The notes under the pieces were generated by a model, which did no database searches, had not been told where the DNA came from, and saw only the letters and a list, made by a program, of their open reading frames with translations. A program made the translations under genes and the position numbers. From assembly GCA_016235165.1 (NCBI GenBank), contig JACRLX010000021.1, forward strand, positions 62,001 through 126,000: DNA of 64,000 nucleotides, read 5' to 3'. Below, in pieces: positions 16,852 through 26,192 of the stretch (its first letter is position 1; each line of letters begins with the position of its first letter). This DNA comes from Rhodocyclales bacterium. Lineage in GTDB: Bacteria; Pseudomonadota; Gammaproteobacteria; Burkholderiales; Rhodocyclaceae.

Positions 16852-19773
16852 CTAGCCAGCGTTGTTGGCAAGGCGTTCGAAATCCGCCGCCGGCAGCGGC
16901 TCGCTGAACAGGTAGCCCTGGTAAGTCAGGCAGCCCGAATCGGCAAGAAAATCCCGCTGCCGCGCGGTTTCGACGCCTTCGGCGATCACGCCCAGGCCCA
17001 GGCTGCGGGCCAGCGCCACGACGCTGCGCGCGATCACCGCGTCGTTGCCGTCATCGAGCACGTCGCGCACGAAGGACTGATCGATCTTGAGCTGGTCGAG
17101 CGGCATGCGCCTGAGGTAGGCGAGGGACGAGTAGCCGGTACCGAAATCATCGAGTGCAAAACTCACGCCACGCGCCTTCAGCGCCAGCATCTTTTCAATC
17201 ACCTCCTGCACGTTGTGCACCAGCAGGCTTTCCGTCAACTCCAGCTTGAGGCGGCAAGGATCGGCACCGCTGCGCTCCAGCAGACTGAACACCTCGCTGA
17301 CGAAGTCCTTATGCTGGAATTGCTGGGCGCTGACGTTCACCGCCAGCGTCAAGCCGGCGAGTTCAGTGCGCGCCGCCCATGTGGCCAGTTGCGCGAATGC
17401 CGTCTCCAGTACCCAGCGGCCCAGCCGCAGGATCATCCCGGTTTCCTCGGCGAGCGGAACGAACTCGGCCGGATGGATCAAGCCGCGCTCGGGATGTAGC
17501 CAGCGCACGAGGGCCTCGGCACCGACGACTCGCCCGTCGGCATCGACCTGGGCCTGGTAGTGCAGTACGAACTGGTTCTCCTTGATGGCGCGCCGCAGGT
17601 CGGCTTCCATCGCGGCACGGGCGGTCACTGCCGCCTGCATTTCCGGATCGAAGAAACGCATCGCGTTGCGCCCTGCCGCCTTGGCCTGGTACATCGCCGT
17701 ATCGGCGCGCTTCATCAGTTCTTCGGCACTGATCGGCTGGCCGTCGAACATCGCGATGCCGATGCTGCAACTGCACTGATGGCTGCGGCGGTTGATGGTA
17801 TCGCCCATGGTGCCGACATCGAGCAGGTAGGGCAGATTGAGCTGGGTCTGCATCTTCAGTGCCAGGGTTTCCACCTGCATCGCCGCGAGATGATGCTCGT
17901 CGGGCCCCTCAAGGTCTTCGAGGACAATCACGAACTCGTCGCCGCCCAGGCGCGCCACGGTATCGCTCTGCCGCACGCAGGTCGTGAGTCGCGCCGCGGC
18001 TTCGCGCAGCAGTTGGTCGCCAACATCGTGGCCGAGGGTATCGTTCAGCGTCTTGAAGTTGTCGAGATCGAGGAACAGCAAGGCGCCGCTGCGGGCACTG
18101 CGCATGCACCCGGCCAGCGCGTGGCGCAAGCGGTCCAGCAGCAGGCGGCGATTCGGCAGACCGGTGAGCTGATCGTAGAAGGCCAGCTGCGCAATCTCGT
18201 TCTCGGCCGCCTTGCGTTCGGTGATATCGGCAAAGGTGCCGACGTAGTTGGTGATCTCGCCCTGCGTATCGCGCACCGCGGTGATGCTGAGCCACTCGGG
18301 AAAGATTTCGCCGCTCTTGCGCCGGTTCCAGATTTCGCCCTGCCAGTTGCCGGTGCGCACCAGGCTGTCCCACATCGCGTCGTAGAAACCGGGGTCGTGC
18401 CGCCCCGAACTGAGCATGTGCGGCGTTTGCCCGATCGCCTCTTCGGCCGAGTAGCCGGTGATCTCGGTGAAGGCGCGATTGACGCGCAGGATGCGCTTGT
18501 TCGCATCGGTGATGGTGACGCCGTCCTGCGCCTCGAAGGTGGTGGCAGCGACGCGCAAGTGGTTCTCGGTGCGGATGCGCTCCGAAATGTCGCGGATGGT
18601 GCCGCTGACGAAGCGGCTGTCGCCGACCTCCCAGTGGGCCAGCGACAGTTCAATCGGAAACTCGCTGCCGTCGCTGCGCAGGCCCTCGGTCTCGAAGGCC
18701 TTGCCTGTCACCCGCGAGGCCCCGCCCGCCAGAACCCGATTCATGCCACGCAAATGCGCCTCTCGATGCCGATGTGGAATGATCAGCGTCAGCGGACGGC
18801 CCAGCGCCTGTTCTTCGCTGTAACCGAACATCGCCTCGGCACGCCGGTTCCAGCCGACGATGTTGCCCCGACTGTCGGCCGTGGCGATGGCGTCGTTGGC
18901 GGACTGGGTCACGGCGTAGTAGCGCGCGGTACTCTCGCGCAGGATGCGCTCGACCTGCTTGCGCTCGTCGATTTCGTTCAACAGCTCGCGATTGCTGGCA
19001 TCGAGCGAAGCGGTACGCTCGCGCACGCGCTGGTCGAGCTCGTCAATCGATTGCTGCAGCAGGGTTTCCTGGCCATCGATGATGCCCTGGGCACGTGCCA
19101 CCAGCAGGTAAAGCAAGGCATACAGCAAGGCCAGCAAACCGGCCACGGTGGCGATCACCAGACCACGCGTTCTCGCCAGATGCCGGGTCAGGTCGGTCAC
19201 GTCGCTATAGATCTCGAACACTGCAACAATCTGTCCCGCCTCGTCGCGTATCGGCAAATAAGTCGAGATCACGTCGAGATCGGTGCGGGTACCCTCGAAG
19301 GCATCGAAGCTGTCGCGATGGGTCAGGCCACTGGTGACCGCTCCGGCAATCGCGGCGCGAAAGGCCGGATTGTCGTTTTTGTCCTCGCCGGTCAGGCGCG
19401 GTTCGCTGGAAAAAACGGTACGCCCGGTCAGCGAGTAAACCTTGATCTTGACCACCTCGGTACCGATCAGTTGGCGCACGACCAGGCTGTAGAGGTCGTT
19501 CCCGGCCGCCAAGGACTGTAACTCGTCGGCCGATGCGCCAGCACTGGCTCCGACCAGCGGCGCGAACTTGGGCCACAGCGAGTTCGATAGCGCGTGGGTC
19601 AGCGCCAGATTGCGATCCTCGCCAAGATGGGTCAGATCGCGCAAGGCAAGGAACTGATAGCTCCAGCCCAACAGCACCGCCACGGCCAGGGTGCAGACCA
19701 GGCTGGCCAAGGCATAGTAACGCGCCAACGCAAAGCGTCGCGGTAACGCCGGATTCCGACCCGCCTGATCCAT
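16852..19773 (-). CDS. PAS-GGDEF-EAL c-di-GMP signalling protein with periplasmic sensor domain
   Basis: Using ATG 19773 (GGAGGAG upstream; an upstream start at 19842 is possible) the product has 973 residues. It has a helix at about 17-37, a periplasmic region of about 160 residues, a second helix near 206-226 and a coiled linker. Two PAS domains follow (about 285-520), then GGDEF (about 535-700) and EAL (about 715-965). The GGDEF signature LGGDEFVIVL is intact. EAL residues are intact in GAEALVRWLHP, DDFGTGYSSL, LKIDQSF and EGVET. Both synthesis and breakdown of c-di-GMP are therefore possible. It is convergent with the PCu(A)C gene. Confidence 0.95.
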   Translation of the reverse strand: MDQAGRNPALPRRFALARYYALASLVCTLAVAVLLGWSYQFLALRDLTHLGEDRNLALTHALSNSLWPKFAPLVGASAGASADELQSLAAGNDLYSLVVRQLIGTEVVKIKVYSLTGRTVFSSEPRLTGEDKNDNPAFRAAIAGAVTSGLTHRDSFDAFEGTRTDLDVISTYLPIRDEAGQIVAVFEIYSDVTDLTRHLARTRGLVIATVAGLLALLYALLYLLVARAQGIIDGQETLLQQSIDELDQRVRERTASLDASNRELLNEIDERKQVERILRESTARYYAVTQSANDAIATADSRGNIVGWNRRAEAMFGYSEEQALGRPLTLIIPHRHREAHLRGMNRVLAGGASRVTGKAFETEGLRSDGSEFPIELSLAHWEVGDSRFVSGTIRDISERIRTENHLRVAATTFEAQDGVTITDANKRILRVNRAFTEITGYSAEEAIGQTPHMLSSGRHDPGFYDAMWDSLVRTGNWQGEIWNRRKSGEIFPEWLSITAVRDTQGEITNYVGTFADITERKAAENEIAQLAFYDQLTGLPNRRLLLDRLRHALAGCMRSARSGALLFLDLDNFKTLNDTLGHDVGDQLLREAAARLTTCVRQSDTVARLGGDEFVIVLEDLEGPDEHHLAAMQVETLALKMQTQLNLPYLLDVGTMGDTINRRSHQCSCSIGIAMFDGQPISAEELMKRADTAMYQAKAAGRNAMRFFDPEMQAAVTARAAMEADLRRAIKENQFVLHYQAQVDADGRVVGAEALVRWLHPERGLIHPAEFVPLAEETGMILRLGRWVLETAFAQLATWAARTELAGLTLAVNVSAQQFQHKDFVSEVFSLLERSGADPCRLKLELTESLLVHNVQEVIEKMLALKARGVSFALDDFGTGYSSLAYLRRMPLDQLKIDQSFVRDVLDDGNDAVIARSVVALARSLGLGVIAEGVETARQRDFLADSGCLTYQGYLFSEPLPAADFERLANNAG

Positions 19774-19873
19774 GCGGCTGCATCTCCTCCCCGACCCGCT
19801 CAAGGAAATTCCGGCAAACGCGTCAAGCCATCCGGAACTCAAGGCAGACCATGTTTATGGCATGGATTATAGG

Positions 19874-19899
19874 CAAGTCGGCGCTGGCCGAACGGCGCG
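19874..19899 (+). repeat. 26-bp dispersed repeat, copy 3 (intergenic, diverged)
   Basis: About 20 of 26 positions match; the first 15 bases are nearly perfect. It lies between the GGDEF-EAL start and the yicC stop. Confidence 0.65.
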
Positions 19900-19907
19900 G
19901 GCAGGCC

Positions 19908-20783
19908 TCATTCGAGGTTCTGTACCTGCTCGCGCATCTGCTCGATCAACAACTTCAGTTCCAGGGCAATCGCCGTGACCTCCGACGAGACCGACTTGGA
20001 GGACAAGGTATTGGCCTCGCGGTTGAGTTCCTGCATCAGGAAATCCAGTCGCTTGCCCACCGCTCCACCTTTTTTCAGCACGCGTTCGAGTTCGTCGAGG
20101 TGGGTACCGAGCCGGGCCAGTTCCTCCGCGACGTCGATCTTGGCGGCGAAGACGCCGATCTCCTGCCGGATGCGATCCTCGTCGAGGTTGGCAACGACTT
20201 CACGCAGCTTGGCCGCAATCCGTTCCTGATACGCCGCCAGGGCCAACGGCACCAGCGGCGACACGGCGGCAAGCTGCTCGCGCATGCGCGTCGCGCGCTC
20301 GCGCAAGACGTCGGCCAGCTTGGCGCCTTCGCGATTCCGGCTGGCAACGAACTCGTCGAGCAGGCCGGCGAACAGGCTCATTCCATCGGCCTGCAACTGT
20401 TCCGCGCTGAGGCTGTCGTCGGCCAATACGCCCGGCCAGCGCAGTACCTCGGCGACCGACAAGGGCGTCGCCTGGGGCAGGATACTTCTCACTTCCTCGG
20501 CCAGACGTCCCAGCTCGGCCAGCGTGGCCGCATCCGGCATCTGTCGCCGAGTGGCACCGGCCTGACCCGGCTGGGCCTGCAGGTAACCGCGCACTTCGAT
20601 CTTGCCGCGACCGACCCGCTCGGTGATTTTTTCGCGCATCGCCATTTCGAGAAAGCGCAAGTCCTCGCCAAGACGAAAGCCGATATCCAGATAGCGGGAA
20701 TTGACGCTCTTGATTTCGAAATTCAGCACCGCGCGGCCGAGATCGCGGTTGGCGGCGGCGTAGCCGGTCATGCTGTGAATCAT
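19908..20783 (-). CDS. yicC: YicC family endoribonuclease
   Basis: The 291-residue protein begins MIHSMTGYAAANRDLG, the classic YicC start, and ends with the conserved DUF1732 region (KRLDFLMQELNREANTL and SSEVTAIALELKLLIEQMREQVQN, parts of about 235-290). YicC proteins are linked to stationary-phase survival and RNA cleavage. It is divergent from the kinase gene at 20892. In many relatives yicC directly precedes gmk; here the copper and GGDEF-EAL genes intervene. Confidence 0.95.
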   Translation of the reverse strand: MIHSMTGYAAANRDLGRAVLNFEIKSVNSRYLDIGFRLGEDLRFLEMAMREKITERVGRGKIEVRGYLQAQPGQAGATRRQMPDAATLAELGRLAEEVRSILPQATPLSVAEVLRWPGVLADDSLSAEQLQADGMSLFAGLLDEFVASRNREGAKLADVLRERATRMREQLAAVSPLVPLALAAYQERIAAKLREVVANLDEDRIRQEIGVFAAKIDVAEELARLGTHLDELERVLKKGGAVGKRLDFLMQELNREANTLSSKSVSSEVTAIALELKLLIEQMREQVQNLE

Positions 20784-20891
20784 GGTCTTGGTGGGTGGCT
20801 CCAGTGGTGTTGCCGCCGATCGTGGTTTACAGCGCGGTGGCGAACAAGGAAAATCGCGGCAGTATATCAACCGGCCCGCGCCACACCGACC

Positions 20892-21821
20892 TTGTTTGCC
20901 CAGAACAATCACGCCCTGCCGCCAGGTTGCGAACTGGAGGGCTATCGCATCGAAAAGCAGCTCTCGGTGGGTGGCTTTTCCATTGTCTATCTGGCGCACG
21001 ACCCTGCGGGCGTGCCGGTGGCGATCAAGGAATACATGCCGAACGCGCTCGCCTTGCGCGGCGAGGGCCAGATCGTGCCCAACATTCCACCGGAACACCA
21101 GGCCGACTTCAATCACGGGCTCAAGCTTTTTTTCGAGGAAGGCCGCGCGCTGACCGGGCTTGACCATCCCAACGTGGTACGGGTGCTGAACTTTTTTCGC
21201 GCCAACGAAACCGTGTATCTGGTGATGCGTTTCGAGACCGGCCACACCTTGCGCGACCACATCCGCCAGCATCGCGGACGGCTTTCCGAAGCCTTCATGC
21301 GCAAGATGTTCAGCGGCATGCTCGACGGCCTCGGCGAAGTGCACGGCCATGGCATGCTGCATCTCGACATCAAACCGGCCAACATCTGGCTGCGCGACGA
21401 CGGCAATCCCGTATTGCTCGACTTCGGCGCCGCGCGCTACGCCGTGGATATCGGTCCGCCGGCGCCGCGCGCGATGTACACGCCGGGCTATGCGGCGCCC
21501 GAGCAGTATCACGGCAAGTTCACCCTGGGGCCATGGACCGACATCTATGCGGTGGGAGCGTGCATGTATGCCGCCCTGGCCGGCTCGGCGCCGCAGGCGG
21601 CCGACGCGCGCATGAGCGACGACGAATTGCAGCCGGCCCGCCAGCGCTGGGGCATGGAGTATTCGCCGCGCCTGTTGGCTACCATCGACGAATGCCTGCG
21701 TCTGGACCCGCCGCGTCGCCCGCAGCACGCGCGCGCCCTGCAGTCTTCGCTGAATACCGATACCGCCGCCGACAAGCCGCCGGGCTCCTGGCTGTCCCGC
21801 ATCGGCCTCAAGGGTTGGTGA
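20892..21821 (+). CDS. Hanks-type serine/threonine protein kinase
   Basis: A TTG start gives 309 residues. Kinase landmarks are present: Gly-rich VGGFSIVYLA (26-35), Lys46 in VAIKEYMP, a likely C-helix Glu83, catalytic HLDIKPAN (157-164, HRD replaced by HLD), DFG at 177-179 and AAPEQ in the activation segment. There is no transmembrane segment or sensor domain, so it is a cytoplasmic minimal kinase. Its stop overlaps the start of a PP2C phosphatase (TGATG), a kinase-phosphatase pair. The substrate is unknown. Confidence 0.92.
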   Translation: MFAQNNHALPPGCELEGYRIEKQLSVGGFSIVYLAHDPAGVPVAIKEYMPNALALRGEGQIVPNIPPEHQADFNHGLKLFFEEGRALTGLDHPNVVRVLNFFRANETVYLVMRFETGHTLRDHIRQHRGRLSEAFMRKMFSGMLDGLGEVHGHGMLHLDIKPANIWLRDDGNPVLLDFGAARYAVDIGPPAPRAMYTPGYAAPEQYHGKFTLGPWTDIYAVGACMYAALAGSAPQAADARMSDDELQPARQRWGMEYSPRLLATIDECLRLDPPRRPQHARALQSSLNTDTAADKPPGSWLSRIGLKGW

Positions 21822-22717
21822 TGAAGTACAGCATCATCCAGGAAAGCCGCATCGGCAAACGTGACATCAACCAGGACCGCGTCAGCTGGCTGGCGACCGA
21901 TGACACCGCATTGATGATCGTCGCCGACGGCATGGGCGGCCACCTGCACGGCGAAATCGCGGCCCAGCTGGCGATCGACACCATCGGTGCCCGCTTTCGC
22001 AGCGAGGCCAGGCCGCGCCTGGCCGATCCAGCCCTGTTTCTTGCGCTGGCCTTGCGCCAGGGGCATGAGAGCATCGTCCGCCACGCCAGCGATTGCCGCA
22101 TCCCGGCACACGCCGCGCCGCGCACCACCTGCATCGCCTGCGTGGTCCAGGATGGACAGGCGATCTGGGCTCATGCCGGCGATTCGCGGCTGTACCTGGT
22201 GCACCAACGCGATGGAGAGCAACAACGCGCGCTGCGGACCCGTGACCACAGCCTGGTGCAACGCCTGGTCGATGACGGCACCCTCAGCCCGGAACAAGCC
22301 GCCAGCCATCCGATGCGCAATCGGGTGTTCAGCTGCCTGGGCGGTGGTACCGAGCCGCAGATCGAGGTTTCCGCTCCAGTTTCCCTGCAGGATGGCGACC
22401 TGATTGCGCTATGCACCGACGGCACCTGGTCGCCACTCGGCGATGGCCTGGTCGCTGCCCTGGCGAGCAATCCGCTAACCTCCTCGGTGCCCGGCGTGCT
22501 CGACGCCGCGGAACGCGCCGCCGGCCCCAATGCCGACAACTTGTCGCTGATCGCAATGCGCTGGGAAGCGCCCGATCCCGATGGCGATACCCTGAACTTG
22601 CGCGATGACGGGACGATGCCACGGCCCCTGCAACAATTCAGCGACGACGAACTCGAGCGTGCCGTGGCCGAGATTCGCAGCCGCCTGCCCTATTCCCACA
22701 ATGGAGTCCGTTCATGA
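21821..22717 (+). CDS. PP2C-family serine/threonine phosphatase
   Basis: The 298-residue protein has the PP2C metal motifs RDINQDR (near 14-20), [12 protein letters not shown] (about 34-45), [11 protein letters not shown] (about 122-132), CTDG (about 200) and NLSLIAMRW (about 240). It starts within the stop of the kinase gene and its own stop overlaps rph. This suggests reversible protein phosphorylation tied to the same transcript as RNA and nucleotide quality-control enzymes. Confidence 0.93.
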   Translation: MKYSIIQESRIGKRDINQDRVSWLATDDTALMIVADGMGGHLHGEIAAQLAIDTIGARFRSEARPRLADPALFLALALRQGHESIVRHASDCRIPAHAAPRTTCIACVVQDGQAIWAHAGDSRLYLVHQRDGEQQRALRTRDHSLVQRLVDDGTLSPEQAASHPMRNRVFSCLGGGTEPQIEVSAPVSLQDGDLIALCTDGTWSPLGDGLVAALASNPLTSSVPGVLDAAERAAGPNADNLSLIAMRWEAPDPDGDTLNLRDDGTMPRPLQQFSDDELERAVAEIRSRLPYSHNGVRS

Positions 22718-23445
22718 ATCGCCCGCCATCCCGTCAGACCCGCGAGGCCGCGCAGTTGCGGCCGCTGCGCATCACCCGCAACTTCACCCGTCACGCCGAG
22801 GGCAGCGTGCTGGTGGAGTTCGGCGACACCAGGGTGCTGTGCACTGCCAGTGTCGAGGAGCGGGTGCCGTCCTTCCTCAAGGGCAAGGGCCAGGGCTGGG
22901 TCACCGCCGAGTACGGCATGCTGCCGCGCTCGACCAATACCCGCACCGACCGCGAAGCGGCCAGGGGCAAGCAATCCGGTCGCACCCAGGAGATCCAGCG
23001 CCTGATCGGCCGCTCCCTGCGCGCGGTGACTGATCTCGCAGCGCTCGGCGAGCGCCAGGTCACGCTCGATTGCGATGTCATACAGGCAGACGGCGGCACC
23101 CGTTGTGCTTCGATCAGCGGTGCCTGCGTGGCGCTGCACGATGCGCTCGGCAAGCTGGTCGGCGCCGGCAAGCTGGCTCGGCACCCGATGCGCGAGCTGG
23201 TGGCCGCCGTTTCGGTCGGCATTGTCGACGGCTTGCCGGTGCTGGACCTGGACTATGTGGAGGACTCGGCCTGTGACACCGACATGAACGTGGTGATGAC
23301 CGCCGGCGGCGGCATCATCGAAGTCCAGGGTACGGCAGAAGGCGCGCCGTTCTCGCGCACCGAACTGGATACGCTGCTGGAGCTCGCGGCGGGCGGCATC
23401 GGCGACATCGTCGCGGCGCAAAAGTCGGCGTTGGCTATACGGTGA
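22714..23445 (+). CDS. rph: Ribonuclease PH
   Basis: RNase PH trims tRNA 3' ends phosphorolytically. The 243-residue product has the family start ([16 protein letters not shown]), [28 protein letters not shown] and [19 protein letters not shown]. The last codons (QKSALAIR-stop) coincide with a copy of the 26-bp repeat that includes the stop codon. It overlaps PP2C upstream and rdgB downstream by four bases each. Confidence 0.98.
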   Translation: MNRPPSRQTREAAQLRPLRITRNFTRHAEGSVLVEFGDTRVLCTASVEERVPSFLKGKGQGWVTAEYGMLPRSTNTRTDREAARGKQSGRTQEIQRLIGRSLRAVTDLAALGERQVTLDCDVIQADGGTRCASISGACVALHDALGKLVGAGKLARHPMRELVAAVSVGIVDGLPVLDLDYVEDSACDTDMNVVMTAGGGIIEVQGTAEGAPFSRTELDTLLELAAGGIGDIVAAQKSALAIR

Positions 23446-23446
23446 A
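23421..23446 (+). repeat. 26-bp dispersed repeat, copy 4 (across the rph stop codon)
   Basis: 22 of 26 positions match the consensus. It encodes the C-terminal KSALAIR of RNase PH and also carries the GTG start of rdgB. Confidence 0.75.
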
Positions 23447-24032
23447 AAAGCTCGTCCTCGCCTCGGGCAATGCCGGCAAGCTGCGCGAATTCGGCCAGCT
23501 GCTGGCGCCCTTCGATTTCGAAGTCCTGCCGCAGTCGGCGTTCAATGTGCCGGAGGCCGACGAACCGCACGTCACCTTCATCGAGAATGCCATCGCCAAG
23601 GCACGCCATGCCGCGCGCCTGACCGGGCTGCCGGCCCTGGCCGACGATTCCGGCCTGTGCGTCAGCGCGCTGGGCGGCGCGCCGGGCGTGTTTTCGGCGC
23701 GCTATGCCGGCGAACCGAAGTCGGACGCGCGCAACAACGCCAGGCTGATCGCCGATTTGCAGGGCAAGGCCGACCGCCGCGCCCATTACGTCGCCGTGCT
23801 GGTGCTGATGCGCCACACCGAAGACCCGCAACCCATCGTCGCCGAAGGCGAGTGGCATGGCGAAATCGTCGATGCGCCGCGCGGCGAGGGCGGCTTCGGC
23901 TATGACCCCTACTTCCTGGTACCCGAACTGAACCAGACGGTCGCCGAATTGCCGCACGAGGAAAAGAACCGCCGCTCGCATCGCGGCCAGGCACTCGCCC
24001 AGCTGCTGGCCCGCTTGCGCAGCGGCGCGTGA
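23442..24032 (+). CDS. rdgB: RdgB/HAM1 non-canonical purine NTP pyrophosphatase
   Basis: This enzyme hydrolyses dITP, XTP and ITP to keep damaged purines out of nucleic acids. The 196-residue product starts at a GTG inside the rph stop. It shows [12 protein letters not shown] (5-16), [36 protein letters not shown] (in part, about 66-88), [12 protein letters not shown] and [11 protein letters not shown]. The order rph-rdgB-hemW is conserved in betaproteobacteria. Confidence 0.97.
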   Translation: MKKLVLASGNAGKLREFGQLLAPFDFEVLPQSAFNVPEADEPHVTFIENAIAKARHAARLTGLPALADDSGLCVSALGGAPGVFSARYAGEPKSDARNNARLIADLQGKADRRAHYVAVLVLMRHTEDPQPIVAEGEWHGEIVDAPRGEGGFGYDPYFLVPELNQTVAELPHEEKNRRSHRGQALAQLLARLRSGA

Positions 24033-25264
24033 TTCCGATTCACCCTGCCGCCGCGACACCCGCGCCGTCCCACAAGGGGATACCGCTGCGCATAACACCT
24101 TCCGGCAGCGGGCTGGCGGCGCCACCTCCACTGTCGCTTTACGTGCACTGGCCCTGGTGCGTGCGCAAGTGTCCCTACTGCGACTTCAATTCGCACGAGG
24201 CGCAAGGCGCGATCGAGGAAGAAGCCTATCTCGCCGCCCTGATCGCCGACCTCGAAGCCGCCTTGCCGGCGATCTGGAACCGGCCGGTGGGCACCGTCTT
24301 CATCGGCGGCGGCACCCCCAGCCTGATGCGCGGCGAAACCGCCGAGGCACTGCTGGCGGCCATTCGCATGCGCCTGCCGCTGCAACCGGAGGCCGAGATA
24401 ACGCTGGAGGCCAACCCCGGCACCGTCGAAGCGGCCAGATTCGCCGCCTTTCGCGCTGCCGGCGTGACGCGCCTGTCGCTTGGCGTACAAAGCTTCGACG
24501 ACGACAAACTGGCCGCGCTGGGGCGCATCCATGACGCACACGAAGCACGCCAGGCGATCGACCTGGCGCTGCGCCATTTCGAGCGCGTCAACCTCGACCT
24601 GATGTACGCCCTGCCCCGGCAGACCCTGGCCGAGGCCGAGCGCGACATCGCCACTGCCATCGCCAGCGGTGCCGGCCATGTATCCGCCTATCACCTGACG
24701 CTGGAACCGAATACCGCGTTTCACCACGCCCCGCCGCCGCTGCCCGACGACGACCTGGCCGCCGACATGCAGGAAATGGTCGAGCAGCAACTGGCCGCCG
24801 CCGGCTTCGGGCATTACGAAACCTCGGCCTTCGCGCGGCCCGGCCAACGCTGCCGGCACAACCTCAATTACTGGACCTTCGGCGACTACCTCGGCATCGG
24901 CGCCGGCGCCCACGGCAAGCTGTCGAACCACCAGCGGATCTGGCGCGAAACGCGTCGGCGGCATCCGCGCGCCTATCTCGACGCGGCATCGCGCGGCGAG
25001 TTCCGCGCGACCCAAACCACGATCGCCGCGGTCGACTTGCCGGGCGAATTCATGATGAACGCGCTGCGTCTCAACGAGGGCTTCCCGCCCGGATTATTCA
25101 CCGAGCGCACCGGGCTGCCGCTGGCGGCGATCGAAAAGTCGGCGCTGGCGGCACGGCACGCGGGGCTGCTGGAAAGCGCCGACGGCCACCTGCGGCCCAC
25201 CGCCCCCGGACGCCGTTTCCTGAACCGCCTGCTGTCATTATTTCTCGACAATTCCGTGACATAG
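24029..25264 (+). CDS. hemW: Radical SAM protein HemW (HemN-like)
   Basis: The 411-residue protein has a GTG start overlapping the rdgB stop and an extended N-terminus of about 30 residues before the family core LSLYVHWPWC. The Fe-S motif CVRKCPYCDF (CxxxCxxC) is at about 47-56, followed by GGGTPSLM and a HemN C-terminal domain. HemW is a haem-binding chaperone rather than a coproporphyrinogen oxidase. Residues around 370 (EKSALAARHAG) are encoded by a copy of the dispersed repeat. Confidence 0.95.
   Translation: MIPIHPAAATPAPSHKGIPLRITPSGSGLAAPPPLSLYVHWPWCVRKCPYCDFNSHEAQGAIEEEAYLAALIADLEAALPAIWNRPVGTVFIGGGTPSLMRGETAEALLAAIRMRLPLQPEAEITLEANPGTVEAARFAAFRAAGVTRLSLGVQSFDDDKLAALGRIHDAHEARQAIDLALRHFERVNLDLMYALPRQTLAEAERDIATAIASGAGHVSAYHLTLEPNTAFHHAPPPLPDDDLAADMQEMVEQQLAAAGFGHYETSAFARPGQRCRHNLNYWTFGDYLGIGAGAHGKLSNHQRIWRETRRRHPRAYLDAASRGEFRATQTTIAAVDLPGEFMMNALRLNEGFPPGLFTERTGLPLAAIEKSALAARHAGLLESADGHLRPTAPGRRFLNRLLSLFLDNSVT
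25135..25160 (+). repeat. 26-bp dispersed repeat, copy 5 (in hemW)
   Basis: 21 of 26 positions match, with the first 16 bases perfect. It encodes KSALAARH in the C-terminal domain of HemW. Confidence 0.7.
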
Positions 25265-25334
25265 TTAACTGGAGAAGGTATTGGCCGGAGCTATACTGAT
25301 AGCAGGAATCGTCCCACCCCTGATGGAGGCAAAC

Positions 25335-25898
25335 GTGAAAACATCCAAACTGTTCCTGGTGTCAGCGCTGGCAAGCGCCCTGCTGGCAAGCTTCCAGGCA
25401 TCCGCCGCCGACAGCGAGCGCAAGACCACGTCGATCAACGACAAGGTGCCGACCCCCGAGATGGTGGCCGAAGCCATGTTCCCCAAGGAGATTCGCGATC
25501 TGAAGGCCGAATGCGCCGCCGCAGAGAAGGCCGGCATGCGCTGCCAGAGCCGGATTCCGAAATCCTCGCTGGACTCCGTGCTGGTCACCTTCCCGCGCGG
25601 CTCGGCAGCTCTGACCGGCGAGGCGAGGGAGTTCCTCGATGCCGTCGGCAAGGCCTTGCAGGCCCGCGAATCGCTGTGGACCTCGCTGCGCATCGAAGGC
25701 CATACCGACATAACCGGCAGCCCTGCGCTCAATCAAAAGCTCTCCAAGGAAAGAGCCGACGTGGTGAAGTCCTACCTGGTCAAGAACTACTCGCTGAAAA
25801 ACGTCGAGACCGTGGGCCGCTCCAGCGAGCAGCCGAAGGACACTGCCGACCCGACCAGCGCGGCAAACCGTCGCATCGAGTTCGTGCCCGAGTGGTGA
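25335..25898 (+). CDS. OmpA-family periplasmic/outer-membrane protein
   Basis: GTG 25335 is the best start because GGAGG lies five bases before it; an ATG at 25323 is in frame but poorly placed. The 187 residues have a signal peptide (about 1-25, ending QASAA). A C-terminal OmpA-like peptidoglycan-binding domain follows (about 90-185) with IEGHTDITGSPALNQKLSKERAD (in part) and NRRIEFVPEW. There is no beta-barrel and no lipobox Cys is obvious. It probably tethers to peptidoglycan. It is downstream of hemW with a 70-base gap. Confidence 0.88.
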   Translation: MKTSKLFLVSALASALLASFQASAADSERKTTSINDKVPTPEMVAEAMFPKEIRDLKAECAAAEKAGMRCQSRIPKSSLDSVLVTFPRGSAALTGEAREFLDAVGKALQARESLWTSLRIEGHTDITGSPALNQKLSKERADVVKSYLVKNYSLKNVETVGRSSEQPKDTADPTSAANRRIEFVPEW

Positions 25899-25913
25899 GC
25901 TGATCCCGGCCGG

Positions 25914-26192
25914 CTACAAATCGCGCTGCCAGAGCGGTCGCAATCTGGCTTGGTCCGGGTGGTCCAAAGCCACCCGGATTTCATTCAGCAGCCTGGCTTT
26001 CTCGGCCCCGAGGCTGCCCTTCAGCACCAGGCGATTGGAGACATGATCGGCGAGAAACACGCGGCGCACGCCGGCGCCGAAGCGTTCGCCACAACGGCGT
26101 ATCGTCTCCATGGTTTCCGCCTCGTCGCGGGCGCGAAACTTCTTTTGCCGCGAGGTATGATGCGGCGCCCATCCGCCACCTTGCCGCTTCAT
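25914..26192 (-). pseudogene. Remnant of a radical SAM (COG1032-like) gene
   Basis: A 92-codon open frame reads KKFRARDEAETMETIRRC, then GERFGAGVRRVFLAD. This resembles the segment just after the CxxxCxxC cluster of uncharacterised radical SAM proteins. No cysteine cluster precedes it and the sequence loses family likeness after FLAD, ending VALDHPDQARLRPLWQRDL. The apparent start overlaps the start of the divergent nuclease gene. I read this as a decayed fragment. A small expressed gene remains possible. Confidence 0.45.

Noticed and set aside
23531-23545. CAGTCGGCGTTCAATG in rdgB as a repeat copy
   Set aside because: The match stops after GTCGGCGTT and the residues PQSAFNVPE look native to RdgB.
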